From Microbacterium maritypicum (GTDB lineage Bacteria > Actinomycetota > Actinomycetes > Actinomycetales > Microbacteriaceae): a DNA stretch of 64,000 bases. The position numbers and the translations under genes are program-made. The DNA lies in assembly GCF_041529975.1 (NCBI RefSeq), contig NZ_CP168030.1, forward strand, positions 1,302,001 through 1,366,000, given 5' to 3'. The notes beneath the pieces were generated by a model, which was given only the letters and a program-made list of their open reading frames with translations, ran no database searches and was not told where the DNA came from. Positions 18,106 to 27,377 of this stretch are shown in pieces (within the stretch, counting starts at the first letter, position 1; the number at the start of each line of letters is the position of its first letter).

Positions 18106-19137
18106 TCAGACGACGGCCGAGCTCGCGCGGGTGAAGAGCGTGGGGGTCATCGTGATCGTGCGGTGCGTGTGGTCGGCGGGGTCGGCGATCTCCTCGTAGA
18201 GCACCTGAGCGGCGGTGCGCCCCATCTCGTGTCCCGGCTGGCCGACGCTGGTGATCGGGATCGAGCTGTCCTGCGCGAAATGGTTGTTGTCGTAGCCGAC
18301 CACCGCGATGTCCGAGGGGACATGCATGCCAGCCAGTTGCATGGTCTGGATCGCTCCCGCGGCGAGGGCGTCGGCGGCGGCGAACAGTCCTTCGGGGCGC
18401 TCGCCGACGGGGCGCGAGCTGAGCATCTCGCCGAGCGCATAGCCGCCGCGCACGGTGATGCTGTGCGTCTCGATCGTCTCGAGATGGGCATCGGCGACCT
18501 CCGCCACCGCCCGCTGCGCTCCGATGTGACGCTGGGCGATCGCGGAGAGTGAGAACGGCCCTCCGGCGAAGGCCAGGCGTCGCAGACCCTGGTCGAGCAG
18601 GTGCCTGGTCGCGAGGTAACCGCCGAGTTCCTCATCGACGACCACGCCGCAGGCGTCGTCGTCTCCCGGCCAGTTCACGTGCACGACCGGCATGCCGCGG
18701 TGGCGGGCGGCGCGAGCGGCATCGAGGGGGGCGTCGAGAGGGGCGAGGAGGATGCCGGCCACCTTCGCCTCCTCGAACACGCTGATGTAGGAGTCCTGCT
18801 TCGCGAGGTTCACGTCGCTGTTGGCGAGCAGGAGCCGGATGTTGTGCGCGTCGAGCTCTTCCTCGACGCCGCGCGCCATGTCGACGAAGAACGAGTTTCC
18901 GACATCGACGACCACGAACCCGACGGTGTCCGCTCGTCCGGTCACGAGGGAGCGGGCCGCGTTGTTGCGCACGAACCCGAGTTCGTCGATGGCGTTCAGC
19001 ACGCGCTCGCGCGTCTCCTGAGCGACGATCTGCGGATTGTTCAGCACGTTCGACACCGTGCCGAGGGCGACGCCCGCGTGCCGGGCGACGTCAGCCATCA
19101 CCGGGCGGGGCCGACTCGCGTCGGGGGAGGTGTTCAT
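18106..19137 (-). CDS. LacI-family transcriptional regulator (LacI-2), rhamnoside operon
   Basis: 343 residues. Helix-turn-helix VMADVARHAGVALGTVSNVL near residues 13-32, hinge helix, then the sugar-binding-protein-like core with VVGYDNN and EEL elements. Divergent from an SBP-permease-permease-GH78 operon whose promoter holds two AAGCGCTT palindromes, its probable operators. The effector is likely a rhamnose-type sugar, inferred from the GH78 enzyme. The ATG has only a weak upstream ribosome site. Confidence 0.9.
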   Translation of the reverse strand: MNTSPDASRPRPVMADVARHAGVALGTVSNVLNNPQIVAQETRERVLNAIDELGFVRNNAARSLVTGRADTVGFVVVDVGNSFFVDMARGVEEELDAHNIRLLLANSDVNLAKQDSYISVFEEAKVAGILLAPLDAPLDAARAARHRGMPVVHVNWPGDDDACGVVVDEELGGYLATRHLLDQGLRRLAFAGGPFSLSAIAQRHIGAQRAVAEVADAHLETIETHSITVRGGYALGEMLSSRPVGERPEGLFAAADALAAGAIQTMQLAGMHVPSDIAVVGYDNNHFAQDSSIPITSVGQPGHEMGRTAAQVLYEEIADPADHTHRTITMTPTLFTRASSAVV

Positions 19138-19169
19138 GTGTTCGTCGTCCGTTCGTCACGAATTGCCAT

Positions 19170-19214
19170 TTGCATCTTGGAGCGCTTCAAGCGTACTATC
19201 TGAAGCGCTTCAAG
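19170..19214 (+). promoter_or_regulatory. Promoter and two LacI-2 operators of the rhamnoside operon
   Basis: TTGCAT (19170-19175) and TACTAT (19194-19199) with an 18-bp spacer form the promoter. Operator 1, TTGGAGCGCTTCAA (19177-19190, one mismatch from perfect), fills the spacer. Operator 2, with the perfect palindrome TGAAGCGCTTCA (19201-19212), starts just after the -10. Repressor on either site would exclude RNA polymerase. Confidence 0.82.
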
Positions 19215-19253
19215 TGTGTGATCAATGCGGCTCGCCCGTTTCAAGGAGGAATC

Positions 19254-20552
19254 ATGAAGCTGACCACAGCACGGCTCTGGAGACGCGGTGCGATCACCGC
19301 CATCGCCGGAGCATCGGCCCTCGCACTCACCGCGTGCGGTGGCGGCGGGGGATCGACGGCGGGCACGGACTCTCTGTCCCTGTTCGTGAACGTCGAGAAC
19401 ACCGAAGTACCCGCCATCCTGGAGACCCTCGCCGGTGAGGCGTGCTCCGCCGAGGCCGACACCCTGCCGCTCGACGTCGAGACGGTGCCGCAGTCGAACC
19501 TCGACCAGCAGCTGCAGCTCAAGGCCGGCCAGGGCGACCTGCCGGTGCTCTTCAGCGCGGGCAACGCTCCTGCGCTGACCAAGACCCTCGCCGATTCGGG
19601 CAACGTCGCCGACTTCGAAGAGATCCTCACCGACCTCGACGTGATCGACAACATCGAGCCCGCGGCGATCTCGACCATCGAGAACCTCTACGGCGGCTTC
19701 CGTGTGCTGCCCTTCGAGTACAACGTCGAGGGCATCTGGTACAACAAGGCGATCTTCGCTGAGCAGGGCATCGACGAGCCGCAGACCTTCGACGAGCTCA
19801 CTGCCGCAGCCGCGAAGCTCGAGGCCGCCGGCATCCAGCCGTTCTCCGCGAGTGGTGAGCAGGGCTGGCCCATCACGCGCCTCATCTCCGGCTACCTCTT
19901 CCGCGACCTCGGTCCGGACGCACTGCAGAAGGTCGCCGACGGCGAGGCGAAGCTCACCGACCCCGAGTACGTGGCCGCCGCGCAGGCGATCGCCGACCTC
20001 GGCGCCGAGGGCTACTTCGGCAAGGGAGTCGGCTCCATCGACATGGCCACCAGCGAGAACCAGTTCCTCAACGGCTCCGCGGCGATGTTCTACATGGGCT
20101 CGTGGTTCCTGAGCCAGGCCAACGACCCCGAGGTGAACCGGATCGGCGCCGAGAACGTCGGCTTCATGCCGTTCCCGGGCGTCGAGGGCGGCGCGGGCGA
20201 CCGTTCGCAGCTCGCCGCCAATGTGGGCCTTCCCATCACGATGAACGCCAAGGCCGTGAACGACGACACCGAGGCGTGGCTGTCCTGCATCACCGAGAAC
20301 TACGGCTCCGTGGCGCTCGAGCAGGAGAACCGCGTGTCCGGTTTCGCGCTCAACACCGAGGTCACCGATGTGCCGCCGCTCACGCAGCTCATCCAGGAGC
20401 AGGTCGCCGACACCGAGACGACCGTCCTCTGGTTCGAGGCGCTGTTCTCCGCGGAGGCCACGACCACGAGCCAGCGCAATGCGGCACCGCTGATCACCGG
20501 CAGTGTCTCCGCCGAGGAGTTCATGTCGATGATCCAGGCGGACCTCGACTAG
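19254..20552 (+). CDS. Sugar ABC transporter substrate-binding lipoprotein (rhamnoside system)
   Basis: 432 residues. Lipoprotein signal with Cys28 (LTACGG) and a family 1 solute-binding fold (long-type, MalE-like), including YNVEGIWYNKAIF and AAMFYMGSWFL. The ATG has AAGGAGG 5 nt upstream. It would bind rhamnose, a rhamnoside or a rhamno-oligosaccharide outside the cell; ligand inferred from the GH78 gene three genes downstream. A strong hairpin separates it from the permease genes. Confidence 0.92.
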   Translation: MKLTTARLWRRGAITAIAGASALALTACGGGGGSTAGTDSLSLFVNVENTEVPAILETLAGEACSAEADTLPLDVETVPQSNLDQQLQLKAGQGDLPVLFSAGNAPALTKTLADSGNVADFEEILTDLDVIDNIEPAAISTIENLYGGFRVLPFEYNVEGIWYNKAIFAEQGIDEPQTFDELTAAAAKLEAAGIQPFSASGEQGWPITRLISGYLFRDLGPDALQKVADGEAKLTDPEYVAAAQAIADLGAEGYFGKGVGSIDMATSENQFLNGSAAMFYMGSWFLSQANDPEVNRIGAENVGFMPFPGVEGGAGDRSQLAANVGLPITMNAKAVNDDTEAWLSCITENYGSVALEQENRVSGFALNTEVTDVPPLTQLIQEQVADTETTVLWFEALFSAEATTTSQRNAAPLITGSVSAEEFMSMIQADLD

Positions 20553-20563
20553 CGAGAAAACGA

Positions 20564-20595
20564 GAGGGGGCGGCGTCCCCGCGCGCCGCCCCCTC
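20564..20595 (+). terminator. Intra-operon hairpin after the SBP gene
   Basis: Perfect 12-bp stem GAGGGGGCGGCG / CGCCGCCCCCTC between the SBP and the first permease, 17 nt before the next ATG. Such attenuator or 3'-stabilising hairpins give excess binding protein over permease. No T-tract. Confidence 0.7.
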
Positions 20596-20612
20596 ATCCT
20601 TCAGGAGAACGA

Positions 20613-21506
20613 ATGCAGAACGTGCTGGGCGACCGCAAGGCGATCGCCATCCTTCTAGGCCCCGCCTTGCTCATCTACTCGGTGGTGATGCTCATCCCCG
20701 TGTTCTGGTCGCTGGGCTACACGCTGTTCGAGGGCAACGCCATCGTCGGCTTCGAGTTCGTCGGCCTCGACAACTTCGTCCGGCTGATCGGCGACTCCGA
20801 GGTGCACGCCGCGCTGCTGTTCACCCTGAAGTACGCCGCCGTCGTGACCATCGGGCAGGTCCTGCTCGGGTATCTGCTCTCGCTCCTCTACGTCTTCGCG
20901 CTCAAGCGCGCCTCCGGCCTCGTCCGGACCCTGGTGTTCTTCCCCGTCGTCATGCCGACCGTCGCCGTCGCGCTGCTCTTCCAGCAGCTGTTCTCGATCG
21001 CGCCGACCGAGGGCGTCGTCAACTCGATGCTGTCGGGCCTCGGCGGGGTCCCCGTCGACTGGTTCGGTGACGGCGCGAGCGCGTTCATCGTCATCGCGAT
21101 CATGGACATCTGGCGCTCCATGGGCTTCTACGGTGTGCTGCTCTACGCCGGGCTGATCGACATCCCCGAGGATGTGCTGGAGTCGGCCCGCCTCGACGGC
21201 GCCAGCGGATGGAAGCTCGTCCGCCACGTGGTGCTGCCGCTCTCCGCCCCGGTGCTGATCTCGTCGCTGATCTTCTCGGTCAACGGAACCCTGAAGGTGT
21301 TCGACAGCGTGCTCGCGCTCACCAACGGTGGCCCAGGCACCTCGACCAGCCCCCTCACGATCTCCATGTTCGACAACGCCTTCACCTACGGCAACTACGG
21401 CTACGGCTCGACCATCGCGATGCTGCTCACCATCATCTGCCTCGTCGTGACCGTGTTCATCTTCCGTGCCAATGCCCGCACGGCGAAGAAGGGAGGCGTG
21501 GCATGA
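20613..21506 (+). CDS. Sugar ABC permease, MalF type (rhamnoside system)
   Basis: 297 residues, about six membrane segments. The EAA loop, DVLESARLDGASGWKLVRHVVLP, is typical of carbohydrate ABC permeases and docks the ATPase. CAGGAG lies before the ATG. The stop overlaps the next start by ATGA. Works with the next permease as a heterodimer. Confidence 0.92.
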   Translation: MQNVLGDRKAIAILLGPALLIYSVVMLIPVFWSLGYTLFEGNAIVGFEFVGLDNFVRLIGDSEVHAALLFTLKYAAVVTIGQVLLGYLLSLLYVFALKRASGLVRTLVFFPVVMPTVAVALLFQQLFSIAPTEGVVNSMLSGLGGVPVDWFGDGASAFIVIAIMDIWRSMGFYGVLLYAGLIDIPEDVLESARLDGASGWKLVRHVVLPLSAPVLISSLIFSVNGTLKVFDSVLALTNGGPGTSTSPLTISMFDNAFTYGNYGYGSTIAMLLTIICLVVTVFIFRANARTAKKGGVA

Positions 21507-22363
21507 GCGCGTCGACACCCGTATCCCGCCGTGCGACGAGGATGCTGCGCCGCACACCCATCTGGCTGCTCGTCGCCGTGCTCCTGGTCATCGTCGGCTA
21601 CCCGCTGATCTGGCTGCTGCTGGGCTCGTTCAAGAGCCAGCGGGAGTTCCTGGAGTCACCCACCTGGGCGCTGCCCGAGCAGTGGAACTTCGACAACTAC
21701 ATCGTCGCCTGGGACACGGCCGGCCTCGGCCAGTCCCTCTTCAACAGCGCCATCACCGTGCTGCCCTCGCTCTTCCTCATGCTGCTCCTCGGCACCGCGG
21801 CGGCGTTCGCCCTCGAGGTTCTCGTGTGGAAGGGCCGCAACGGGGTGCTCATCATCTTCCTCGCCGGCATCATGGTGCCGACGCAGATGATCCTGCTGCC
21901 GCTGTTCAGTACCTACTTCCAGCTCGGACTCACCGGCTCGCTGTGGCCGCTGATCATCACATACACGGCCACCGGTCTGCCGCTGACGGTCTTCCTGATG
22001 GCGACGTACTTCCGTGCGATCCCGCGTGAGGTGTTCGAGGCGGCGACGCTCGACGGCGCCAGCATCTACCGGCAGTTCTTCTCCATCGCGCTGCCGATGA
22101 TGAAGAACGGGCTCTTCACGGTCGGTCTCGTGCAGTTCTTCTTCTTCTGGAACGACCTGCTCATCGCGCTGACCTTCGCCAACTCCGGCGACCTGCGCAC
22201 CCTGCAGGTCGGGCTGCTCAACTTCAACGGCCAGTTCGGGACGACCCAGTACGGTCCGCTGTTCGCCGCCATCAGCATCAACGTGTTCGCCCTCCTGATC
22301 ATCTACCTGGTGCTCAACCAGCGCATCCAGAAGGGCCTGACGGCCGGAGCGGTCAAGGGATGA
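21503..22363 (+). CDS. Sugar ABC permease, MalG type (rhamnoside system)
   Basis: 286 residues, about six membrane segments, with the EAA loop EVFEAATLDGASIYRQFFSI. The ATG overlaps the upstream stop and its own stop overlaps the GH78 start, both by ATGA, so translation is coupled. No ATPase gene follows, so a shared MsiK-type ATPase encoded elsewhere is expected. Confidence 0.92.
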   Translation: MSASTPVSRRATRMLRRTPIWLLVAVLLVIVGYPLIWLLLGSFKSQREFLESPTWALPEQWNFDNYIVAWDTAGLGQSLFNSAITVLPSLFLMLLLGTAAAFALEVLVWKGRNGVLIIFLAGIMVPTQMILLPLFSTYFQLGLTGSLWPLIITYTATGLPLTVFLMATYFRAIPREVFEAATLDGASIYRQFFSIALPMMKNGLFTVGLVQFFFFWNDLLIALTFANSGDLRTLQVGLLNFNGQFGTTQYGPLFAAISINVFALLIIYLVLNQRIQKGLTAGAVKG

Positions 22364-24969
22364 GCGCGCCCACCTCTGAAAGGACGTTCGTGAAGGTCTC
22401 CGCTCCCCGGTTCGAGCACATCGACGACACCCTCGGGATGGGGGCTCGCACGCCGCGACTCTCCTGGAAGACCGAAGCCCCGGAGGGATGGACGCAGCAC
22501 GGGTGGCAGCTCGAGTGCGAGCGCGCGGACGGCACGGTCATCGCCTCCGGTACGAATGCCGACCAGGTGCTCGTCGCCTGGCCGTTCGAACCGCTCTCCT
22601 CCCGCGAGCAGGTGCGCGTGCGCGTGCGTGTCCGCGGCGAAGATCAGCGCTGGTCGCCTTGGAGCGACCAGACGACCGCCGAGGCGGGGCTGTTGGATGC
22701 CGCCGACTGGGTCGCTGCTCCCGTCGGCGCGGCGTGGCCGGAGACGCCGGACACCGACCGTCGGCCGGCACTCGTGCGGCGCACCTTCCGTCTCGACCGC
22801 CCGGTCTCCCGGGCACGCCTGTACGTCACGGCGCACGGACTCTACGAGGCGGAGATCAACGGCGCGCGCATCGGCGACCACGAGTTCTCGCCGGGATGGA
22901 CCAAGTACGACGAGCGTCTCGTGTACTGGACCTTCGACGTCACCGACGAGCTCGTCGAGGGCGAGAACACCCTGGGCGCGTGGCTCGGCGACGGCTGGTA
23001 TCGCGGCCGCCTCGGCTTCAACGGCGGCTACCGCGACCTCTACGGCACGGACCAGGCCCTCATCGCCCAGCTGGAGGTCACGCACGACGACGGCAGCGTC
23101 ACGGTCATCGCCACCGACGAGAGCTGGTCGGCCGCGCCGAGCCCGGTCCTGGTGTCGGGCCTGTACGACGGCGAGAAGCACGATACCCGCGAGGAGCAGC
23201 CCGGGTGGTCGCGCCCCGGAGCCGGTGACGACGGATGGAGCCCCGTGCGTGTCGGCCATCGCGACCCGACGACGCTTGTCGCCCCAGCACTCCCGCCGGT
23301 GCGCTGCACCGAAGAACTCGCCCCCGTCACCGTCACCCGGATCGACGACACAACTCACCTGCTCGACTTCGGGCAGAACCTCGTCGGGCGATTGCGCGTC
23401 CGGGTGCAGGGGCCGGCCGGGCACGTGGTCGCGCTGCGCCATGCCGAGGTGCTGGAACACGGCGAGCTCGGCATCCGCCCGCTGCGCCTGGCCGACGCGC
23501 AAGATCTGATCACGCTCGACGGTGGCGAGCCGCGCTTCTGGGAGCCGAAGTTCACCTTCCACGGCTTCCGGTACGCGACGGTCACCGGTCTCGACGAGAT
23601 CGGGGAGGGAGACGTGGTCGCCCGCGTCATCCACAGCGACATGCGCCGCACGGGGTGGCTGGAGACGTCGAACCCCGACCTGAACCGCCTGCACGAGAAC
23701 GTGCGGTGGGGCATGCGCGGCAACTTCCTCAGTATCCCCACCGACTGCCCGCAGCGCGACGAGCGCCTCGGCTGGACGGGCGATGTGCAGGTCTTCGCGC
23801 CCACGGCATCCTTCCTCTACGACTCGGCGGGCTTCCTCGAGAACTGGCTCACCGACGTCGCCTTGGAGCAGCTGCCCGACGGCACCATCCCGTGGTTCGT
23901 CCCGGTGATTCCCGGCGGCCCCACCTGGAACCCGATCCGGACCGGGGCAGTGTGGGGAGATGTCTCGGTGCTCACGCCGTGGACCCTCCACGAGCGATTC
24001 GGCGACCTCGACGTGCTGCGCCGCCAGTACGACAGCGGCCGGAAGTGGGTCGAGCGGATGATCACGCAGTCCGGGCCGTCGCGGCTCTGGCGCGACGGTC
24101 ATCAGCTCGGTGACTGGCTCGACCCGGCGGCACCGCCGCACGATCCGGCCGACGCGCGCACCGACAGGTACCTGGTCGCCTCCGCGTACTTCGCCTTCTC
24201 GACGCGGCGGCTGGCCGACACCGCCAGGCTCCTCGGTCTGGCGGCCGACGCCGATCGCTACGCGCGGATCGCCGAGGAGGCGCGCGATGCCTTCCGCGCC
24301 GAATACGTGCGGCCGGACGGCACTCTGACCTCCGATGCGCAGACCGCGTATGCGCTCGCCATCCGCTTCGGACTCCTGAGCGTGACCGAGGAGGCTGTCG
24401 CGGGTCGGCGTCTCGCCGCGCTCGTCCGCGAGGCCGGCAACCGCATCGCGACGGGCTTCGCAGGGACCCCGGTCATCAGCGATGCGCTGTCGCAGACCGG
24501 GCACGTCGACACGGCGTACGACCTGATCCTCGAGACCGAGTGCCCGTCGTGGCTGTACACCGTGCGCATGGGTGGGACGACGATCTGGGAGCGCTGGGAC
24601 TCGATGCTCCCGGACGGATCGATCAATCCGGGCGAGATGACCAGCTTCAACCACTTCGCTCTCGGAAGCGTCGCGGACTGGATGCACCGCGTCATCGGGG
24701 GGCTCTCGCCGGCCGCACCCGGATACCGTCGCATCGAGTGGGCACCGCAGCCCGGAGGTGATCTCGAACATGCCCGGGTGGCATTCGAGTCGCCGTACGG
24801 ACTCATCGAAGGGTCATGGGAGCGTGTGGCCGAAGGAATCCGGTACTCGCTCTCCGTCCCCACCGGTGTCGAGGGCACGATCCGCGTGCCGGGTCTCGAC
24901 GAGCAGTACGTCGTCTCGGGCGGACGGTTCGAGGCGTTCGTCTCGTCGTCGGACGCCGCCGCCGCGTGA
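22360..24969 (+). CDS. Alpha-L-rhamnosidase, GH78 family
   Basis: 869 residues, typical GH78 length, no signal peptide, so cytoplasmic. N-terminal beta-sandwich domains (about 1-330) include GLYEAEINGARIGDHEFSPG and LGDGWYRGRLGF, family hallmarks. The (alpha/alpha)6 catalytic domain has DCPQRDERLGWTGD at residues 462-475, the conserved acid-rich motif, and WERWDSMLPDG later. It releases terminal L-rhamnose from imported rhamnosides. Coupled by ATGA to the permease gene, so import and hydrolysis are co-expressed under LacI-2. Confidence 0.94.
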   Translation: MSAPTSERTFVKVSAPRFEHIDDTLGMGARTPRLSWKTEAPEGWTQHGWQLECERADGTVIASGTNADQVLVAWPFEPLSSREQVRVRVRVRGEDQRWSPWSDQTTAEAGLLDAADWVAAPVGAAWPETPDTDRRPALVRRTFRLDRPVSRARLYVTAHGLYEAEINGARIGDHEFSPGWTKYDERLVYWTFDVTDELVEGENTLGAWLGDGWYRGRLGFNGGYRDLYGTDQALIAQLEVTHDDGSVTVIATDESWSAAPSPVLVSGLYDGEKHDTREEQPGWSRPGAGDDGWSPVRVGHRDPTTLVAPALPPVRCTEELAPVTVTRIDDTTHLLDFGQNLVGRLRVRVQGPAGHVVALRHAEVLEHGELGIRPLRLADAQDLITLDGGEPRFWEPKFTFHGFRYATVTGLDEIGEGDVVARVIHSDMRRTGWLETSNPDLNRLHENVRWGMRGNFLSIPTDCPQRDERLGWTGDVQVFAPTASFLYDSAGFLENWLTDVALEQLPDGTIPWFVPVIPGGPTWNPIRTGAVWGDVSVLTPWTLHERFGDLDVLRRQYDSGRKWVERMITQSGPSRLWRDGHQLGDWLDPAAPPHDPADARTDRYLVASAYFAFSTRRLADTARLLGLAADADRYARIAEEARDAFRAEYVRPDGTLTSDAQTAYALAIRFGLLSVTEEAVAGRRLAALVREAGNRIATGFAGTPVISDALSQTGHVDTAYDLILETECPSWLYTVRMGGTTIWERWDSMLPDGSINPGEMTSFNHFALGSVADWMHRVIGGLSPAAPGYRRIEWAPQPGGDLEHARVAFESPYGLIEGSWERVAEGIRYSLSVPTGVEGTIRVPGLDEQYVVSGGRFEAFVSSSDAAAA

Positions 24970-25032
24970 TCCGGGCATCGCGTCGCCGCTGATCACCAGG
25001 TCGACTTCAGCATGCCTCGATACCCTCGGGGC

Positions 25033-25404
25033 ATGCGCCGAATCCTCGTCCTCCCGCTCGTGCTCGCCGCCGGCCTCATCCTGGCGGGCTGCTCGCAGGT
25101 GACGCAGATGGCGGGCGATGCTCTCGGCGTCGACGTGCAGGCTGCCTGCACGACGATCGACGACGCCTACGGGCAGTACCAGACGCTGCTCGACCAGGGG
25201 GAGCTGTCGGCGGAGCAGGCGGATGCCGCGCGCGACGACCTGGTCGCCTCGCTCAACGGGCTGGCCGAGAACACCGACGGTCAGCTGGGCGACCTCATCC
25301 GCTCGGGTGCGGAGAAGATCGGCGGGATGACCGATCTGCAGGCGCCCGAGACCGTCGAGGCGATCGAGCAGCTCAAGAACTCCGCCTCCGCGTTCTGCGG
25401 CTGA
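25033..25404 (+). CDS. Small lipoprotein of unknown function
   Basis: 123 residues with a clear lipoprotein signal, MRRILVLPLVLAAGLILAGC, lipidated at Cys20. The rest is helical and acidic, with a second Cys pair (AACTTID and the C-terminal AFCG) that could form a disulfide. The ATG at 25033 is preferred to an in-frame ATG at 25012: TACCCT ends 6 nt before it, as in leaderless genes, and the signal peptide then begins at residue 1. No family recognised. Confidence 0.75.
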   Translation: MRRILVLPLVLAAGLILAGCSQVTQMAGDALGVDVQAACTTIDDAYGQYQTLLDQGELSAEQADAARDDLVASLNGLAENTDGQLGDLIRSGAEKIGGMTDLQAPETVEAIEQLKNSASAFCG

Positions 25405-25540
25405 CCGCGAGAGGTGCTCGCCTATCGCATCGGTGTCAAGGGGCGTGCCACTGCGCCTGCACCGTCGTAGCGTCGGACCGACATAGACGTCGTCCCGCAT
25501 GCGCGGGGCCTGCGGCGTCTGCCCACGGGAAGGAACGCAC

Positions 25541-25729
25541 ATGAGTGGTGGAAGCGACGACATCCGCACCGACCGGAACGACATCAGCACGGAGCCGGGC
25601 CCGGGTGCAGAGGAGAACGACAACCTCGGCGCCGAGGACGGCAAGGGGAACCCGCCCACGGTGGTCCCGAGCGACGGAGGCGACACCGACGACGCCGATG
25701 TCCTCGCGGAAGACCCCGAAGACGGCTGA
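25541..25729 (+). CDS. Small acidic, probably disordered protein
   Basis: 62 residues, MSGGSDDIRTDRNDISTEPG at the start, dominated by Asp, Glu, Gly and Pro with no hydrophobic core, cysteine or signal peptide. A GAAGGAA ribosome site precedes the ATG. It looks like an intrinsically disordered, stress-type protein. No family recognised; translation is plausible but unproven. Confidence 0.6.
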   Translation: MSGGSDDIRTDRNDISTEPGPGAEENDNLGAEDGKGNPPTVVPSDGGDTDDADVLAEDPEDG

Positions 25730-25901
25730 CCGCGCTCCTGGCCGACGCCTCAGTTGAGACGTTCGGTCAGATGGTGAGCTTGATCACCGCTGAACGCCCG
25801 CATGCATGCGCGAACTGACGCTGAGTCCAGTCGCTAACATTATACTTCGGGGTCATTCGGGAATTGGATCAAGAGATTTCCGAGGTTGTGAGGAGTTCAA
25901 C

Positions 25902-26123
25902 GTGACCGAAGCGCGCACCACGCGTCCATCAGGCGCAGTCATCACTGGCTGGGTGGCAGTTATCTTCTGCGGAGCTCTCGCGTTTCTCAACGCGACGATC
26001 GCAACCGAAGTTGGATTTCGGGTCTTCTTTCTCGCTCTTGGGGCAATCCTCGTTGTCGGCGGAATCTGTCTCATCGCACGCTGGTATCGCGTGAATTCCA
26101 AGATCAGCAATGCCCCGAACTGA
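25902..26123 (+). CDS. Small two-TM membrane protein, lower-GC gene
   Basis: 73 residues, two hydrophobic segments (about 14-32 GWVAVIFCGALAFLNAT and 40-58 VFFLALGAILVVGGICLIA) with a basic C-terminus. The GTG has AGGAG 6 nt upstream. A TATACT box at 25841-25846 lies upstream. Codon use and base composition are less GC-rich than the neighbours, so recent acquisition is possible. A strong terminator follows. Function unknown. Confidence 0.68.
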   Translation: MTEARTTRPSGAVITGWVAVIFCGALAFLNATIATEVGFRVFFLALGAILVVGGICLIARWYRVNSKISNAPN

Positions 26124-26143
26124 CTCAAGTCGGACGAGCACGC

Positions 26144-26182
26144 AGAAGGAGGGGACGACCGGATTGGTCGTCCCCTCCTTCT
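26144..26182. terminator. Bidirectional terminator after the small membrane protein gene
   Basis: Perfect stem of about 17 bp, core AAGGAGGGGACGACC / GGTCGTCCCCTCCTT, with a 5-nt loop and T-rich 3' flank. It lies between a plus-strand gene and a convergent minus-strand gene. Confidence 0.92.
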
Positions 26183-26264
26183 TGCCCGCGGGCGGAAAAC
26201 TCCGAAAGGACCGCCAGAGGGAGGCGAGCCCGGACCGTCGCGCCGGATCCGAGGCGCCGACCGG

Positions 26265-27371
26265 TTAGGACGTGACCTGCGCCGCGGGGGAGCTCGACCG
26301 CTTCGCCGCGGTCGGCATCGCCCGCCGCATCGCATAGGCCCAGGTGGCGAGGCCGAGGAGCGGACCCCAGAGCCAGAACGGGAACATCAGAAGCACGTAC
26401 ACGGAGTTCTCCACGTTCCCCACCCCTTCCAACGCGAACTGGATGCCGGCGGCCGTGAACAGGACGCTGACGAGGCTCGCCGGGACGATGGCCAGCCCCG
26501 GCGGCACCGACCGACCGCCGAGTCCGGCGAAGGCGCGGGGGAACCGCTCGCCCCACGGCAGGATCAGCCCGAGGGTGAGCACACCTCCCGTGAGCATGGC
26601 CGCGCCGAGCGCGAGGCCGAGCGCACGCACCGACGGGTCTGCGGCGAACATCTCCGCGCCTCCGCCAAAAAGCGGCCACGGGGTCAGCCAGCTCGCACGG
26701 GCGAACGCGTAGGGGAGAGCGCACGCGGCCGCCACGATCGTGATCGCGCGGCGGTGACGGAGCACCTCGCGCGCGAATCGGCTTCGGCGGGACGACGGGT
26801 CAGCGATCATCCAGATCAGCAGGCCGGCGGCCGCGGCGACATGCGCGAGTGCGAGACCCGCCTGCGGAAGGATCATGTCGTAACTGCCCAGGATCTGTGG
26901 GACGAGCGGCCCGGCCCCGAGCCCGATGGCGGCGTAGGCGAGGGCGCCGACGACTACAGCGGCGAGGAGGAGACCGAGCAGCGGACGGCGCAGCACCGTG
27001 AGCACGATGAGGACCAGGGCGCCGACGATGACCATCATCGCGAAGGTGTAACCCGCCGCGGCGATCACTCCTCCGGGCATCGTGACGGCGAGGATCCCCG
27101 CGGCCACGAGACCGACCGTGTGCAGGAGCCACCGCGGCACGGCGCGGTTCACGAGGTCACGAGTCGCCAGTGCGGACACGGATACGAGGAGCGCGGCGAG
27201 CGCCCCCGTGAGGGAGAGCGCGAGTTCGACACCGTGACCGAGGTTGCCGACGAGGCTCGAGGGCAGTGCGTCGGTGCCGGGAGTGAGCATCCTCACGAGG
27301 CTGGTGACGGTCACGGCCAGGGCGCCGACAGCGGCGGCGAGAAGGACGATGATGCGTGTGGGAATGGACAT
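26265..27371 (-). CDS. Polytopic membrane protein of unknown function, linked to a two-component system
   Basis: 368 residues with about ten hydrophobic segments and little else, ending in a short Lys/Ser tail. No family recognised with confidence; the layout is unlike known ABC or MFS permeases. It lies downstream of the HK-RR pair on the same strand but has its own leaderless-type promoter (TAGCGT ending 6 nt before the ATG), and a perfect palindrome, GGAACGCGTTCC, abuts that -10 box. A target of the adjacent response regulator is therefore likely. Confidence 0.7.
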   Translation of the reverse strand: MSIPTRIIVLLAAAVGALAVTVTSLVRMLTPGTDALPSSLVGNLGHGVELALSLTGALAALLVSVSALATRDLVNRAVPRWLLHTVGLVAAGILAVTMPGGVIAAAGYTFAMMVIVGALVLIVLTVLRRPLLGLLLAAVVVGALAYAAIGLGAGPLVPQILGSYDMILPQAGLALAHVAAAAGLLIWMIADPSSRRSRFAREVLRHRRAITIVAAACALPYAFARASWLTPWPLFGGGAEMFAADPSVRALGLALGAAMLTGGVLTLGLILPWGERFPRAFAGLGGRSVPPGLAIVPASLVSVLFTAAGIQFALEGVGNVENSVYVLLMFPFWLWGPLLGLATWAYAMRRAMPTAAKRSSSPAAQVTS

Positions 27372-27377
27372 GCTTCC

